A DNA stretch of 64,000 bases from Vreelandella zhuhanensis (GTDB lineage: Bacteria; Pseudomonadota; Gammaproteobacteria; Pseudomonadales; Halomonadaceae), in assembly GCF_009793355.1 (NCBI RefSeq), contig NZ_WTKP01000007.1:62001-126000 (forward strand), read 5' to 3'. Each line of letters starts with the position of its first letter. Positions within the stretch are counted from its first letter, which is position 1. The notes under the pieces were generated by a model that was not told the DNA's origin, made no database searches, and saw only the letters and a list, made by a program, of their open reading frames with translations. Made by a program: the position numbers and the translations under genes. Of this stretch, positions 47,512 through 56,423 are shown piece by piece.

Positions 47512-47587
47512 GGGTCGTTAGCTCAGTTGGTAGAGCAGTTGGCTTTTAACCAATTGGTCGTAGGTTCGAATCCTACACGACCCACCA
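47512..47587 (+). tRNA. tRNA-Lys (anticodon TTT), copy 2
   Basis: Identical in all 76 bases to the upstream copy, 51 bases away; the spacer between them is unrelated to the flanks. It probably shares one precursor with copy 1, since there is one promoter before and one terminator after the pair. Confidence 0.98.
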
Positions 47588-47592
47588 ATTTT

Positions 47593-47624
47593 AACGCCCC
47601 GTCAGCAAGCTGACGGGGCGTTTT
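47593..47624 (+). terminator. Terminator of the tRNA-Lys pair
   Basis: AACGCCCCGTCAGC (47593-47606) and its perfect complement 47609-47622 enclose AA, so the real loop opens to four or more bases. TTTT ends the right arm. Confidence 0.85.
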
Positions 47625-47846
47625 GCTGTGCGGCGATGAGAATAAGCGGCATGGCCTGGACACCTGTCACTGCTCTAGGTCTTGCGCTGTGCAACGAATT
47701 GCCAGCACAATGGTCTGAATAGCTATTGGTTGGCCACCGCGAGAGACGCCACGGCCACCATTTCGGTGCATGGTTCATGCGGAGCGCATGAGTGCCGTGC
47801 CTGGTGCCATGCAGGGGGAGCCTCTGCCGTCACAGTGGTAGACACG

Positions 47847-48875
47847 ATGACTATAATGACCAAGCAAGCTGAGCTTATCGCTCAGATTCCTAGCCCGTAC
47901 TGTCCCACTCGCATTCCCGCCGAGGATCAAGCTCGCGTGGAAGAGATCAAGGGATTGCTGAAAGCCCAGAATGCGGTGCTGGTAGCGCACTATTATACCG
48001 ACGACGCCATTCAACAGCTTGCTGAGGAAACCGGTGGCTGCGTGGCGGATTCCCTGGAGATGGCCCGTTTCGGCGCTCGCGACGAAGCCACCACCCTGGT
48101 CGTGGCCGGGGTTCGTTTCATGGGCGAAACCGCCAAGATTCTGTCCCCGGAAAAGCGTGTGCTGATGCCCACTCTGGAGGCCACCTGTTCGCTGGACATC
48201 GGCTGTCCGGAGGATGAGTTCAGCACATTCTGCGATGCGCATCCAGATCGTACCGTGGTGGTGTACGCGAATACCTCTGCGGCGGTAAAGGCACGTGCCG
48301 ACTGGGTGGTGACATCCTCCATCGCCGTGGAGGTGATCGAGCATCTCCAGGCGCGAGGCGAGAAGATCTTGTGGGCGCCGGACAAGCACCTAGGGGGCTA
48401 CATCCAGAAAAAAACTGGCGCCGACATGTTGCTGTGGGACGGTGCCTGTATCGTTCACGAAGAATTCAAGGCCAAGGGCGTGGAAGACCTGAAACGCCTC
48501 TACCCGGATGCCGCCGTTCTGGTGCACCCGGAATCGCCTGCTTCGGTAGTGGCATTGGCCGATGTGACAGGCTCTACCTCGCAGCTGATCAAGGCCGCAA
48601 AAGAGCTGCCCAATGACAAGCTGATCGTCGCGACCGATCGCGGCATCTTCTTCAAGATGCAGCAGGCAGTGCCGCACAAGACATTGTTCGAGGCGCCCAC
48701 GGCGGGTAGTGGCGCTACTTGCAAGAGCTGCGCCCATTGCCCGTGGATGGCAATGAACGGTCTGGATAATTTGGCGGAGGCGCTGCGTCAGGGCAGCGGA
48801 GAAATCCATGTGGACGATGCCATGCGCCAAAAAGCGTTAAAGCCCTTGGAACGCATGCTCAGCTTCAACGCCTGA
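47847..48875 (+). CDS. nadA: Quinolinate synthase
   Basis: 342 aa from ATG 47847 ([18 protein letters not shown]); ATG 47856 is nearly as good and the longer frame to 47682 is not family-like. 4Fe-4S ligand cysteines fit the family pattern: GGCVADS, the Cys of a central block, and [13 protein letters not shown] near the end. [10 protein letters not shown] and [15 protein letters not shown] are substrate-binding blocks. It condenses iminoaspartate with dihydroxyacetone phosphate. The 222-base gap upstream holds a hairpin TCATGCG-GAG-CGCATGA (47775-47791) but no clear operator. nadB is not in the window. Confidence 0.95.
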   Translation: MTIMTKQAELIAQIPSPYCPTRIPAEDQARVEEIKGLLKAQNAVLVAHYYTDDAIQQLAEETGGCVADSLEMARFGARDEATTLVVAGVRFMGETAKILSPEKRVLMPTLEATCSLDIGCPEDEFSTFCDAHPDRTVVVYANTSAAVKARADWVVTSSIAVEVIEHLQARGEKILWAPDKHLGGYIQKKTGADMLLWDGACIVHEEFKAKGVEDLKRLYPDAAVLVHPESPASVVALADVTGSTSQLIKAAKELPNDKLIVATDRGIFFKMQQAVPHKTLFEAPTAGSGATCKSCAHCPWMAMNGLDNLAEALRQGSGEIHVDDAMRQKALKPLERMLSFNA

Positions 48876-48903
48876 TAGGCCTTGTCTCATCTGATGATCC
48901 TTG

Positions 48904-48945
48904 GAGCGCTGGAATTTTTACTTGGCTGCAGCGCTTCTGATTTTT
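48904..48945 (+). terminator. Probable nadA terminator
   Basis: GAGCGCTG (48904-48911) pairs with CAGCGCTT (48929-48936, one G-U), then CTGATTTTT. It sits between convergent nadA and bepA. Confidence 0.5.
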
Positions 48946-48964
48946 CGGATCGGTTTTAAAGCGT

Positions 48965-50437
48965 CTATTTGCCGAACTTTTCCAATGTTTCCCGATAGTC
49001 GATAAAGTCCTGGCGGCGCTGCTCGATGCGCCCCAAGGCTTGGCGATCGTTTTGCTGCTCAGCCACGTCCTTGGCAATATCCAGTTGCCTGATACCCCGA
49101 TCAATCCGCCCGGTGAGCTGCAATTGCTCGGCACGGGCGAGATGCCCCCAAGCTTCTCGTCCACTACGCCCAGCGGCTTCCGCCAATAAACTGAATGCCT
49201 GCGCATTTTCCGGTTGCTGAGCGGTAATGTCGCGAAGAATGCGGTAGGCCTCGTCTGGCTGGTATTGCAGCAATGCTTCGCCAAGCACCATTTGCGCTGG
49301 GAGGTGATTGGGCATCAAGCGTAGCAGGCGACGGCTGCGCTGGGCAGCCTCTTCATAGCGGCGATCCTTGAGCGCCATTTCTGCAGCGGTAGCCGGGAAT
49401 ATGGCCAGGTCGGGCAATGCTCGAGCGAGTTGATCGAATTCTTGCAATGCCTCGTCGGTGTGTCCGGCCTGAGCGTCGAGTAGCGCCTGGAGATAGCGTT
49501 TGGCGATGTCTTCTGCAGCCGGGCTTTCCTCCATCCGAGTGATTGCCTGCTGCGGGCGGTCGGCGTGGATATGTGCCAGAGCCCGCGCTCGTATCAAGGC
49601 ATACATGGGATTGCTATCGCCAGACGAGGCTGCTTGCAGTTGTGAAGCGCGTGATTGAGCATCGCTCAGGCGCGCCTCGGAAACCGGGTGGGTAAGCAGG
49701 AATTCCGGTGGGGTGCCGCCTTGCAGGCTGGCCATGCGTTGCATGGCACGAAACATGCGCACCATGGCGTCGGGCTCGAAGCCGGCATCGGCCATGGCTT
49801 GCAGACCCAGGCGGTCGGCCTCCTGTTCGAAGCGCCGCGAATAGCGGAGTTGGTCCTGCGCCAATGCCGCCTGGGAGCCTATCGCTGCAGCGAGGCCGGC
49901 ATCGCCGCCACCGCTTGCGGCTATCAGCATTCCCGCCAGCATTCCCGCCATGGCGGGAAGCTGGGTTTGCTCGGCGCGTGCCGTGCCTCGCGCATAATGG
50001 CGCTGCGAGAGATGTCCCAGTTCATGTGCCAGAACCGATACAAAGGCACCTTCATCTTCGGCAAAAGCAAACAGCCCAGCGTTGACGCCGACGACGCCGC
50101 CGGGCACGGCGAAGGCATTCAAGGCGTCGTTATCGACCATCACGATGCTGGTGCGGGTACTGCCCAATTGGCTGTGAGGAAGTAACCGGGAAATCAGGCT
50201 GTCGATGTAATCAGCCGCTATTGCATCATCCCATTCAGGGGCATGAGCGCGAAATTGACGTAGCCAGGCACGCCCCAGGCGGTACTCCTCGTTGCCCGCC
50301 GTTTGTGTTGCACTGCTGCTCAGGCTGGGCAGGCGTGATTCGTCGAAAGCCAAGGCATGGGTGCTGAAAAGCATCAGGTTGAGGATGCAAAGTATCAGCC
50401 AGCCAGAGCAATACCGATGTAGAGCGGAAGACAACAT
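48965..50437 (-). CDS. bepA: BepA-like periplasmic M48 metalloprotease with TPR domain
   Basis: 490 aa. Signal peptide about residues 1-30 (ending THALA). The M48 peptidase domain has zinc ligands His138 and His142 in LAHELGHLSQRHY, with the catalytic Glu139, and a third ligand Glu in RRFEQEADRLGLQAM near 200. TPR-like helical repeats fill about residues 290-480. BepA degrades or chaperones stalled LptD and BamA at the outer membrane. Neighbours nadA and the TusA-like gene reproduce the P. aeruginosa order. Confidence 0.92.
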   Translation of the reverse strand: MLSSALHRYCSGWLILCILNLMLFSTHALAFDESRLPSLSSSATQTAGNEEYRLGRAWLRQFRAHAPEWDDAIAADYIDSLISRLLPHSQLGSTRTSIVMVDNDALNAFAVPGGVVGVNAGLFAFAEDEGAFVSVLAHELGHLSQRHYARGTARAEQTQLPAMAGMLAGMLIAASGGGDAGLAAAIGSQAALAQDQLRYSRRFEQEADRLGLQAMADAGFEPDAMVRMFRAMQRMASLQGGTPPEFLLTHPVSEARLSDAQSRASQLQAASSGDSNPMYALIRARALAHIHADRPQQAITRMEESPAAEDIAKRYLQALLDAQAGHTDEALQEFDQLARALPDLAIFPATAAEMALKDRRYEEAAQRSRRLLRLMPNHLPAQMVLGEALLQYQPDEAYRILRDITAQQPENAQAFSLLAEAAGRSGREAWGHLARAEQLQLTGRIDRGIRQLDIAKDVAEQQNDRQALGRIEQRRQDFIDYRETLEKFGK

Positions 50438-50622
50438 GGCACATCCTCATGAGTAGGGGGCGTGAATGGACCGAATAGTGAGCATGAACGAGAACAAGCA
50501 AGAGCCATGCTAAAAGAACAAGGTAAATGAAATGGGCTGAAAAGATGAAAAAAGCGGGATGTTAAGCAACCAGCCACGTTGTGACATTGATTCACAGGCG
50601 GAAGTGCCGTTAAATCCTCAGG

Positions 50623-50677
50623 GTTTTATCGAAAGAGTTTACCGAAAAAATTTTATTGAAAGAGTTTTATCGAAACA
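50623..50677 (+). repeat. Degenerate 13-14-bp tandem repeat upstream of the TusA-like gene
   Basis: Four units resembling GTTTTATCGAAAGA start at 50623, 50637, 50651 and 50664. AT-rich stretch within the 286-base gap between bepA and the TusA-like gene. The rest of the gap shows no gene. Confidence 0.55.
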
Positions 50678-50723
50678 GAGTGCCGTTGGTATGGATGGCA
50701 TTCTCACGGGAGTTTCCAGTTTT

Positions 50724-50981
50724 ATGCAACCCAGCTCTATGCAACCCGATACGGTATTGAATGCCTGTGGGCTTTCATGTCCGCTGCCATTGCTCAAAGC
50801 CAAGCAGGCGCTCTCTCGCCTGTCGCCTGGTGAATTACTGGAAGTGCAGGCCACGGACGCCGGTTCCTGGCGTGATTTTGACTCTTTTACCCAGCAGAGT
50901 GAACATGAATTGATGGCGCGTGAAACACGCGGTGATATCTATCATTACTGGATTCGTAAGGGCGGAGCTCCCATTTCATGA
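50724..50981 (+). CDS. TusA/SirA-family sulfur-carrier protein
   Basis: 85 aa from ATG 50724 (MQPSSMQPDTVLNACGLSCP). The acceptor Cys lies in the signature NACGLSCPLPLLKAKQAL and the fold is the short beta-alpha TusA domain. In-frame starts also exist at 50691 and 50739, and the frame is open back to 50559 through the tandem repeats. The equivalent P. aeruginosa gene at this position (PA1006) is, from memory, a persulfidated protein needed for molybdenum-cofactor enzymes and is distinct from TusA of tRNA thiolation. It overlaps perM by ATGA. Confidence 0.87.
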   Translation: MQPSSMQPDTVLNACGLSCPLPLLKAKQALSRLSPGELLEVQATDAGSWRDFDSFTQQSEHELMARETRGDIYHYWIRKGGAPIS

Positions 50982-52078
50982 CCATGCAGGCATTATTGAA
51001 AGGCTGGGTGGATCGGTACTTTTCCGATGAAGAGGCGATTATTCTGCTGCTGGTATTGGTGGTGGGATTCGCTGCGGTGATCTGGTTCGGGCGTATGCTG
51101 GCGCCTTTTTTCACCTCCTTGGTGATTGCCTTCCTGTTGCAGGGAGGTGTCAATGCGTTGACTCGCCGTAAGGTGCCTCATCTGCTTGCGGTGATCATGA
51201 TATTTCTGGGTTTCATCAGCATATTGCTGAGCATGGCGTTCATTCTCATGCCGTTGATCTGGAACCAGATGGTGAGCTTGCTGCAGGAAACCCCGCGCAT
51301 GTTCGCCAGTGGCCAGCGCTGGCTCGATGAACTCCAGGCTCGCTACCCCAATCTGATCACGCCCGATCAAATGCAAAACTGGATCGGCGTGGCAAGCCGT
51401 GAAATCACTCAATTGGGGCAACGTGCGCTGACGCTTTCGCTGGCCTCGCTGGGAAATGTGCTGTCATTGATCATTTACCTGGTACTGGTCCCCATCCTGG
51501 TGTTCTTCATGCTCAAGGACCGCCAGAGGCTGGTTGCCTTCACGCTCTCCTTGTTGCCGCAAAAGCGCAACCTGATGGAGCGTGTCTGGCAAGAGATGGA
51601 CGTCCAGATTGCCAACTATGTGCGTGGCAAGTTTATCGAGATCATCATTGTGGGCACGGTCACTTTCTTGACGTTCGCTTACTTCGGCTTGCCGTATTCA
51701 GCCTTGCTGGCGGTATTGGTAGGGTTCTCTGTACTGGTGCCTTACATTGGGGCGGCGGTGGCGACCCTGCCGGTTGCCGCCGTGGCCGGGTTTCATTTCG
51801 GTCTTAGTGAGCAGTTCGCCTATGTATTGATCGCCTACGCAATTATCCAGGCGCTGGATGGCAATGTGCTGGTGCCGGTATTGTTTTCCGAAGCGGTCAA
51901 TCTTCACCCGGTCTCGATCATCGTGGCGGTGCTGTTTTTCGGCGGGATTTGGGGTTTCTGGGGAATATTTTTTGCGATACCGCTGGCCACGCTACTCAAG
52001 GCATTGGTGTATGCCTGGCCGCGAGGTATCCGTAAGCGCCATGAAAAACAGGCGCTGGAAACATTGGAGCAGGATTGA
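50978..52078 (+). CDS. perM: PerM-type AI-2E family transporter
   Basis: 366 aa with about seven or eight hydrophobic helices. Conserved block GFSVLVPYIGAAVATLPVAAVA and, near the end, NLHPVSIIVAVLFFGGIWGFWGIFFAIPLATLLKAL, typical of the family. A long cytoplasmic or periplasmic helical region lies at about residues 95-155. Substrate unknown; relatives export AI-2 or act as Na+/H+ antiporters in halophiles. Translationally coupled to the TusA-like gene. Confidence 0.87.
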   Translation: MTMQALLKGWVDRYFSDEEAIILLLVLVVGFAAVIWFGRMLAPFFTSLVIAFLLQGGVNALTRRKVPHLLAVIMIFLGFISILLSMAFILMPLIWNQMVSLLQETPRMFASGQRWLDELQARYPNLITPDQMQNWIGVASREITQLGQRALTLSLASLGNVLSLIIYLVLVPILVFFMLKDRQRLVAFTLSLLPQKRNLMERVWQEMDVQIANYVRGKFIEIIIVGTVTFLTFAYFGLPYSALLAVLVGFSVLVPYIGAAVATLPVAAVAGFHFGLSEQFAYVLIAYAIIQALDGNVLVPVLFSEAVNLHPVSIIVAVLFFGGIWGFWGIFFAIPLATLLKALVYAWPRGIRKRHEKQALETLEQD

Positions 52079-52083
52079 TCCAC

Positions 52084-52117
52084 TCGCCCGCAAACGCGAT
52101 TAAGCGTCAACGGGCGA
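52084..52117. terminator. Weak terminator between perM and bcp
   Basis: TCGCCCG (52084-52090) and CGGGCGA (52111-52117) enclose a small inner pair ACGC/GCGT. No real T-run follows on either strand. Confidence 0.35.
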
Positions 52118-52151
52118 TGTGTTTGGTCAGGCGGGGCTCGGTCAAACGCTA

Positions 52152-52628
52152 TCATTCACCTTTATGCAGCGCTTGGGCGGCTTCCAGCACCTCGTCGACG
52201 TGACCTTTCACCTTGACCTTGCGCCACTCGCGGGCAAGTCGCCCGTCTCTATCGATCAGGAAAGTGCTGCGTTCGATCCCCAAGTGTTCCTTGCCGTAGA
52301 GCTTCTTGAGTTTGATCACGTCGAATAACCGACAAACCGCTTCGTCCTTGTCCGAGATAAGCTCGAAATTAAAGCCCTGCTTGGCCTTGAAGTTTTCCTG
52401 GGCACGAATGCCATCACGCGAGACGCCGAGTATCAGGGTGTCGACCGCATCAAAGGCTTCCTTGAGATCGCGAAAATCGCCGCCTTCCGTGGTGCAGCCT
52501 GGCGTGCTGGCCTTGGGGTAAAAGTACAGCACTACCTGCTTTCCCTTGAGATCTGAAAGCGTGATGGTGGCGTCGCCGGTGGCCTGGACGGTAAAACCCG
52601 GAACGGGCTGGCCGAGACTGAGACTCAT
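52152..52628 (-). CDS. bcp: Thioredoxin-dependent peroxiredoxin, BCP/PrxQ type
   Basis: 158 aa. The peroxidatic Cys45 is in KASTPGCTTEGGDFRD. The usual resolving Cys five residues later is Gly here; Cys99 (DEAVCRLF), present in E. coli as well, is the only other Cys. It therefore acts as a 1-Cys enzyme or uses Cys99. It reduces hydroperoxides in the cytoplasm. Divergent from dapA; the 222-base gap lacks the gcvR gene found there in Pseudomonas. Confidence 0.95.
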   Translation of the reverse strand: MSLSLGQPVPGFTVQATGDATITLSDLKGKQVVLYFYPKASTPGCTTEGGDFRDLKEAFDAVDTLILGVSRDGIRAQENFKAKQGFNFELISDKDEAVCRLFDVIKLKKLYGKEHLGIERSTFLIDRDGRLAREWRKVKVKGHVDEVLEAAQALHKGE

Positions 52629-52850
52629 GAAAATTCCTCATGGGGTTGTAGATTAAGGTGCTGATTACACGCAACCCGCAGCCTGCTGTCAAAACGCTTT
52701 TATGCAGGCTGAAAAAAGACAGGTGGCTTTGCGCTGTACACACTAGAGCCGCCTGAGTACCATTTGTCCCTTACATGGCGGCAGGGTGTTATGTTTGACG
52801 CTGCGCCAATTTCTTGTCAGCGGGTACCTCCGAAATAGAGGAATGAACGG

Positions 52851-53735
52851 ATGATCACAGGCAGTATTGTCGCCCTGGCGACGCCGATGAAAGTCAATGG
52901 CGACATCGACTGGGAGGCGCTTCGTCGTCTGGTGAACTTCCATCTCGACAACGGCACTGATGGTATTGTCGCTGCCGGCACCACCGGTGAGCCCACCACC
53001 ATGTCATTCGCCGAGCACTTCGATGTGATTCGCAGTGTGGTCGAGCAAGTCAACGGGCGAATTCCGGTGATTGCGGGTACCGGTGCCAATGCCACCTCAG
53101 AAGCCGTGGAATTGGCACGCTATGCCAGCGAAGTGGGTGCGGATTACTGTCTCTCGGTGTGTCCGTATTACAACAAGCCGACCCAGGAAGGGTTGTATCA
53201 ACACTTCAAGGCGGTGGCCGGAGGCAGCCAATTGCCGGTTATCCTGTACAATGTGCCGGGGCGTACCTGCTCCGATCTGTACAATGAGACCGTGGTACGC
53301 CTGGCCAAAATCGATAATATCATTGGGTTGAAGGATGCCACCGGCAATCTTGAGCGTGCAGAAGACTTGATCAAGCGCCTGGAAGGCAGTGGTTTCATGC
53401 TTTATTCGGGCGATGATGCTACCGCCTGCGACTTCATGCTGATGGGTGGTCATGGCGATATTTCGGTGACCGCCAACGTAGCGCCCAAGGCGATGCATGA
53501 GCTTTGTGTGGCGGCCGTGGCGGGGGATTCCGACAAGGCTCACCAGATCAATACGCGCCTGATGCCATTGCATACTAACCTGGGTATTGAGTCGAATCCT
53601 ATTGCGGTGAAATGGGCTCTGCACCGCATGGGGTATGCCGAACCCGGTATCCGTTTGCCACTTACCTGGCTTTCGGAAAAATACCACGCCACGGTCAGTG
53701 AAGCGCTGCAGTTGGCTGGTGTGATCGAGGAATAG
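52851..53735 (+). CDS. dapA: 4-hydroxy-tetrahydrodipicolinate synthase
   Basis: 294 aa. The Schiff-base Lys is in [15 protein letters not shown], the catalytic Tyr in [15 protein letters not shown], and the Thr pair in [12 protein letters not shown] barrel of the standard length. It joins pyruvate and aspartate semialdehyde for lysine and peptidoglycan synthesis. AGAGGA precedes ATG 52851. bamC follows after 74 bases, the usual gammaproteobacterial order dapA-bamC-purC. Confidence 0.97.
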   Translation: MITGSIVALATPMKVNGDIDWEALRRLVNFHLDNGTDGIVAAGTTGEPTTMSFAEHFDVIRSVVEQVNGRIPVIAGTGANATSEAVELARYASEVGADYCLSVCPYYNKPTQEGLYQHFKAVAGGSQLPVILYNVPGRTCSDLYNETVVRLAKIDNIIGLKDATGNLERAEDLIKRLEGSGFMLYSGDDATACDFMLMGGHGDISVTANVAPKAMHELCVAAVAGDSDKAHQINTRLMPLHTNLGIESNPIAVKWALHRMGYAEPGIRLPLTWLSEKYHATVSEALQLAGVIEE

Positions 53736-53809
53736 TCGTCTTGTTGAGCAGGCGCATATACCGGTGAGCCGACGCCGGATCCCGAACTGTAGATTGCTAA
53801 GGTGGCTTG

Positions 53810-54796
53810 ATGAAATTTGCGCTTTTTAACCCTGCACTCAAATGGATGCCGTTGACGCTAGTGGCGGCCATGTCATTGGCAGGGTGTGCGCGTGATGGTT
53901 TCTACCATGACCGTAACCTGGATTATGTGGAAACCACACCCAGTGCACCTTTGGCATTGCCGGAAAGCCGCGACATGCGGCAGTATGGCGACGCCATGCC
54001 AGTGCCACGCGTTGCTTCTGAAAATGTACAACCTTCCGAACCTGCTCTGGTCAGGCCGCCAAGAGCGCTTGCCGGTAGTGGCTCCGAGCAGGATTACGTG
54101 GAACGCCGCAATATCGATGGGCAAAGCTGGCTGGTGATTGCAGCTCCTCCCGGGGCGGTATGGTCGCAGCTGGAAGATTTCGTCCAATCACGCCAACTCG
54201 GGGTGCAAGAGAGCGATGCCGAACGTGGGATGATTGAAACCTCTGAGGGACGTATTCGGCTGGAAAGTGGCTTGCGTGCCGGTAACAGCGAGGTGCGCTG
54301 TGAGCGCGGCGGTCAGGCATTGAGTGCCTGCCTGGATGCGTTGGAAAATTACTTCAGCGCCCGTAGCGCTTTGGCTGACTCTGCATCATCTTCACTTTCT
54401 GCCCAGCGTCTGGATCGTAGCGCCTACATCCAGCTGGAACAGGAAGGAGACGAGTGGAAAGTCATCATTCCCCGCAATATTGACAGAGTCTGGGCGGAGC
54501 TCAATCATTTCCTGACGCTTGAATTCGTTCAAGAAGGACAGCATGAGCTGTTGTCGGAAGACCCCCAAGTGCATGAGTTTCTCGTGAACTATACGCCCAG
54601 CGAAAAGCGCGAGCGTGGTTTTCTATTAGGCCTGATCACTCCGGACGTCAGTCAGATGTCGCAACGCATCCGCCTGGCGCTGGAATCCGTGGGTACCAAT
54701 CAGACGGTACTGCGGGCGATCAATGCCAGCGAGCGTGACCTTGACCCGCAAGACCAGCGTGAACTGCTGGAACGGGTATCCGGCTACCTGCGCTGA
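53810..54796 (+). CDS. bamC: BamC outer-membrane assembly lipoprotein
   Basis: 328 aa from ATG 53810 (a TTG just before gives the same frame). Lipoprotein signal with lipobox LAGC, Cys26. A long unstructured Pro/Ser-rich part follows, then two helix-grip domains (about residues 100-185 and 205-320; WLVIAAPPGAVWSQLEDFV and WKVIIPRNIDRVWAELNHFL). Subunit of the BAM complex. 52 bases before purC. Confidence 0.92.
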   Translation: MKFALFNPALKWMPLTLVAAMSLAGCARDGFYHDRNLDYVETTPSAPLALPESRDMRQYGDAMPVPRVASENVQPSEPALVRPPRALAGSGSEQDYVERRNIDGQSWLVIAAPPGAVWSQLEDFVQSRQLGVQESDAERGMIETSEGRIRLESGLRAGNSEVRCERGGQALSACLDALENYFSARSALADSASSSLSAQRLDRSAYIQLEQEGDEWKVIIPRNIDRVWAELNHFLTLEFVQEGQHELLSEDPQVHEFLVNYTPSEKRERGFLLGLITPDVSQMSQRIRLALESVGTNQTVLRAINASERDLDPQDQRELLERVSGYLR

Positions 54797-54848
54797 GTGC
54801 CGGCTTGATCGGTTGTTATCTTTGTTTTGACTCTCCTTCGGAGCCCTC

Positions 54849-55565
54849 ATGGAAAAGCGTCAAGAACTTTATGCCGGTAAGGCGAAATCCGTCTACACCA
54901 CCGATGATCAAGACCGGTTGGTGCTGAAGTTTCGTGATGATACCAGCGCCTTTGATGGTAAGAAAAAAGAAGCCTTGGCTCGCAAGGGCATGGTCAACAA
55001 TGTGTTCAATGCCTTCATCATGGCGCGCCTGCAGGAAGCCGGGGTGCCGACGCATTTTGAAAAACGCCTGGATGCCACCGAAAGCCTGGTCAAGAAGCTC
55101 GACATGATTCCGGTGGAATGTGTGGTGCGTAACGTTGCTGCCGGCGGGCTGGTCAAGCGACTGGGGGTGGAAGAAGGCATCGAACTTGTCCCACCGACCT
55201 TCGAGTTGTTCCTGAAGGATGATGAGAAGGGCGACCCCATGATCAACGAGTCATTGGCGGAAACCTTCGGGTGGGCGAAACCCGAGCAACTGGCTGAAAT
55301 GAAAGCGTTGACTTACCAGGTGAACGACGTGCTCAAGGCGTTGTTCGCTCAAGGTGGTCTATTGCTGGTGGATTACAAGCTCGAATTCGGTATCTTCAAG
55401 GGTGAGATTGTGCTGGGCGATGAATTCTCGCCGGACGGTTGCCGACTCTGGGATGCCGAGACCCGCGAAAAACTGGACAAGGATCGCTTCCGCCAGGGTC
55501 TGGGTGGTGTCATCGAGGCCTACGAGGAAGTCGGCCGGCGGATCGGGATCGAATTCCCTGCCTGA
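54849..55565 (+). CDS. purC: SAICAR synthetase
   Basis: 238 aa, the standard length. ATP-grasp-like fold: [15 protein letters not shown], the conserved [28 protein letters not shown] and [14 protein letters not shown]. It adds aspartate to CAIR in purine synthesis. Its terminator hairpin lies within the antisense 3' end of trmO. Confidence 0.97.
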   Translation: MEKRQELYAGKAKSVYTTDDQDRLVLKFRDDTSAFDGKKKEALARKGMVNNVFNAFIMARLQEAGVPTHFEKRLDATESLVKKLDMIPVECVVRNVAAGGLVKRLGVEEGIELVPPTFELFLKDDEKGDPMINESLAETFGWAKPEQLAEMKALTYQVNDVLKALFAQGGLLLVDYKLEFGIFKGEIVLGDEFSPDGCRLWDAETREKLDKDRFRQGLGGVIEAYEEVGRRIGIEFPA

Positions 55566-55592
55566 ACCGCCTTTCCTGCAAGCCAGCCTGCC

Positions 55593-56321
55593 CTAAACCG
55601 CTACGATCGCCACGACTTCCAGAGTCGTGGCGTTATTGTGTATTACAGCGCGAAAGCGCACATCTATGTCTCTGAGCCTGACTCCATGGAGGCGGTCCGC
55701 TGTGCTGTTCTTGCGATAGGCCGGGCGAGGATCTTGGGCAAGCACTTGGGTGATGAGCAGCATTAGCGACTCCCCCCCAGGGTGTTGCGCCAAGTCGCAA
55801 GCAGCAGAAGGGGAGAAGCTCACCGGGCAGGCTTCAGGCGGCTGGGGAGCAAAACCGGAACGTGCCTCCGGGTGTGCTTCCGCCCAAGGTAAGTAGGGCT
55901 TGATATCCACCACCGGCGTGCCGCTGACCAAGTCGCAACCAGCTAATTCCAGACGCACACCCTGGGTAGTGTCCACGCGCCTAAGCTCCACCAGCGAAAG
56001 TCCCAGGCGGTTGGGGCGATGGGTACTGCGGCTGGCAAATACACCGACTTTGGCATTGCCGCCCAGGCGAGGTGGACGCACTAACGGTGTCCAGCGTTCA
56101 GGGCTCTGATGAAAAATGAAGCTTAGCCACAGGTGGCTAAAGGCTTCCAGTCCGCGTACCGCCAAGGCGTCATTGTGCGGGGGTGTCAGCACAAGCGTGG
56201 CGCGCGCCGCCGGGGCCAGGCCCGGCTGGCGCGGAATGCCGAATTTATCGGGGTAATCGCTTTCGATCACCCCGATGGACGTGAGTGAAAAGTGAGCAGC
56301 TGCGAAAGATGAATCAGGCAT
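55593..56321 (-). CDS. trmO: tRNA (t6A37) N6-methyltransferase
   Basis: 242 aa. The N-terminal SAM-binding barrel has IGVIESDYPDKFGIPRQPG and RSTHRPNRLGLSLVEL, the TsaA/TrmO signature, and LAGCDLVSGTPVVDIKPYLPW. A C-terminal domain of about 70 residues matches the E. coli YaeB layout. It methylates t6A37 of tRNA-Thr. Convergent with purC, 27 bases between stops. Confidence 0.92.
   Translation of the reverse strand: MPDSSFAAAHFSLTSIGVIESDYPDKFGIPRQPGLAPAARATLVLTPPHNDALAVRGLEAFSHLWLSFIFHQSPERWTPLVRPPRLGGNAKVGVFASRSTHRPNRLGLSLVELRRVDTTQGVRLELAGCDLVSGTPVVDIKPYLPWAEAHPEARSGFAPQPPEACPVSFSPSAACDLAQHPGGESLMLLITQVLAQDPRPAYRKNSTADRLHGVRLRDIDVRFRAVIHNNATTLEVVAIVAV
55608..55637 (+). terminator. purC terminator inside the trmO 3' end
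   Basis: CGCCACGAC (55608-55616) and GTCGTGGCG (55624-55632) pair perfectly around TTCCAGA, followed by TTATTG. The hairpin is coding sequence of trmO on the other strand. Confidence 0.55.
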
Positions 56322-56423
56322 GGGGAGCAGGGTATCGTGGCAAGTAATCGAAACGGTGCGGCTTGAGTCGTTTAAGCAAAGTGCTTAGGCTGCCAAGACG
56401 CGCCAACCAATAAGGATAACCGG

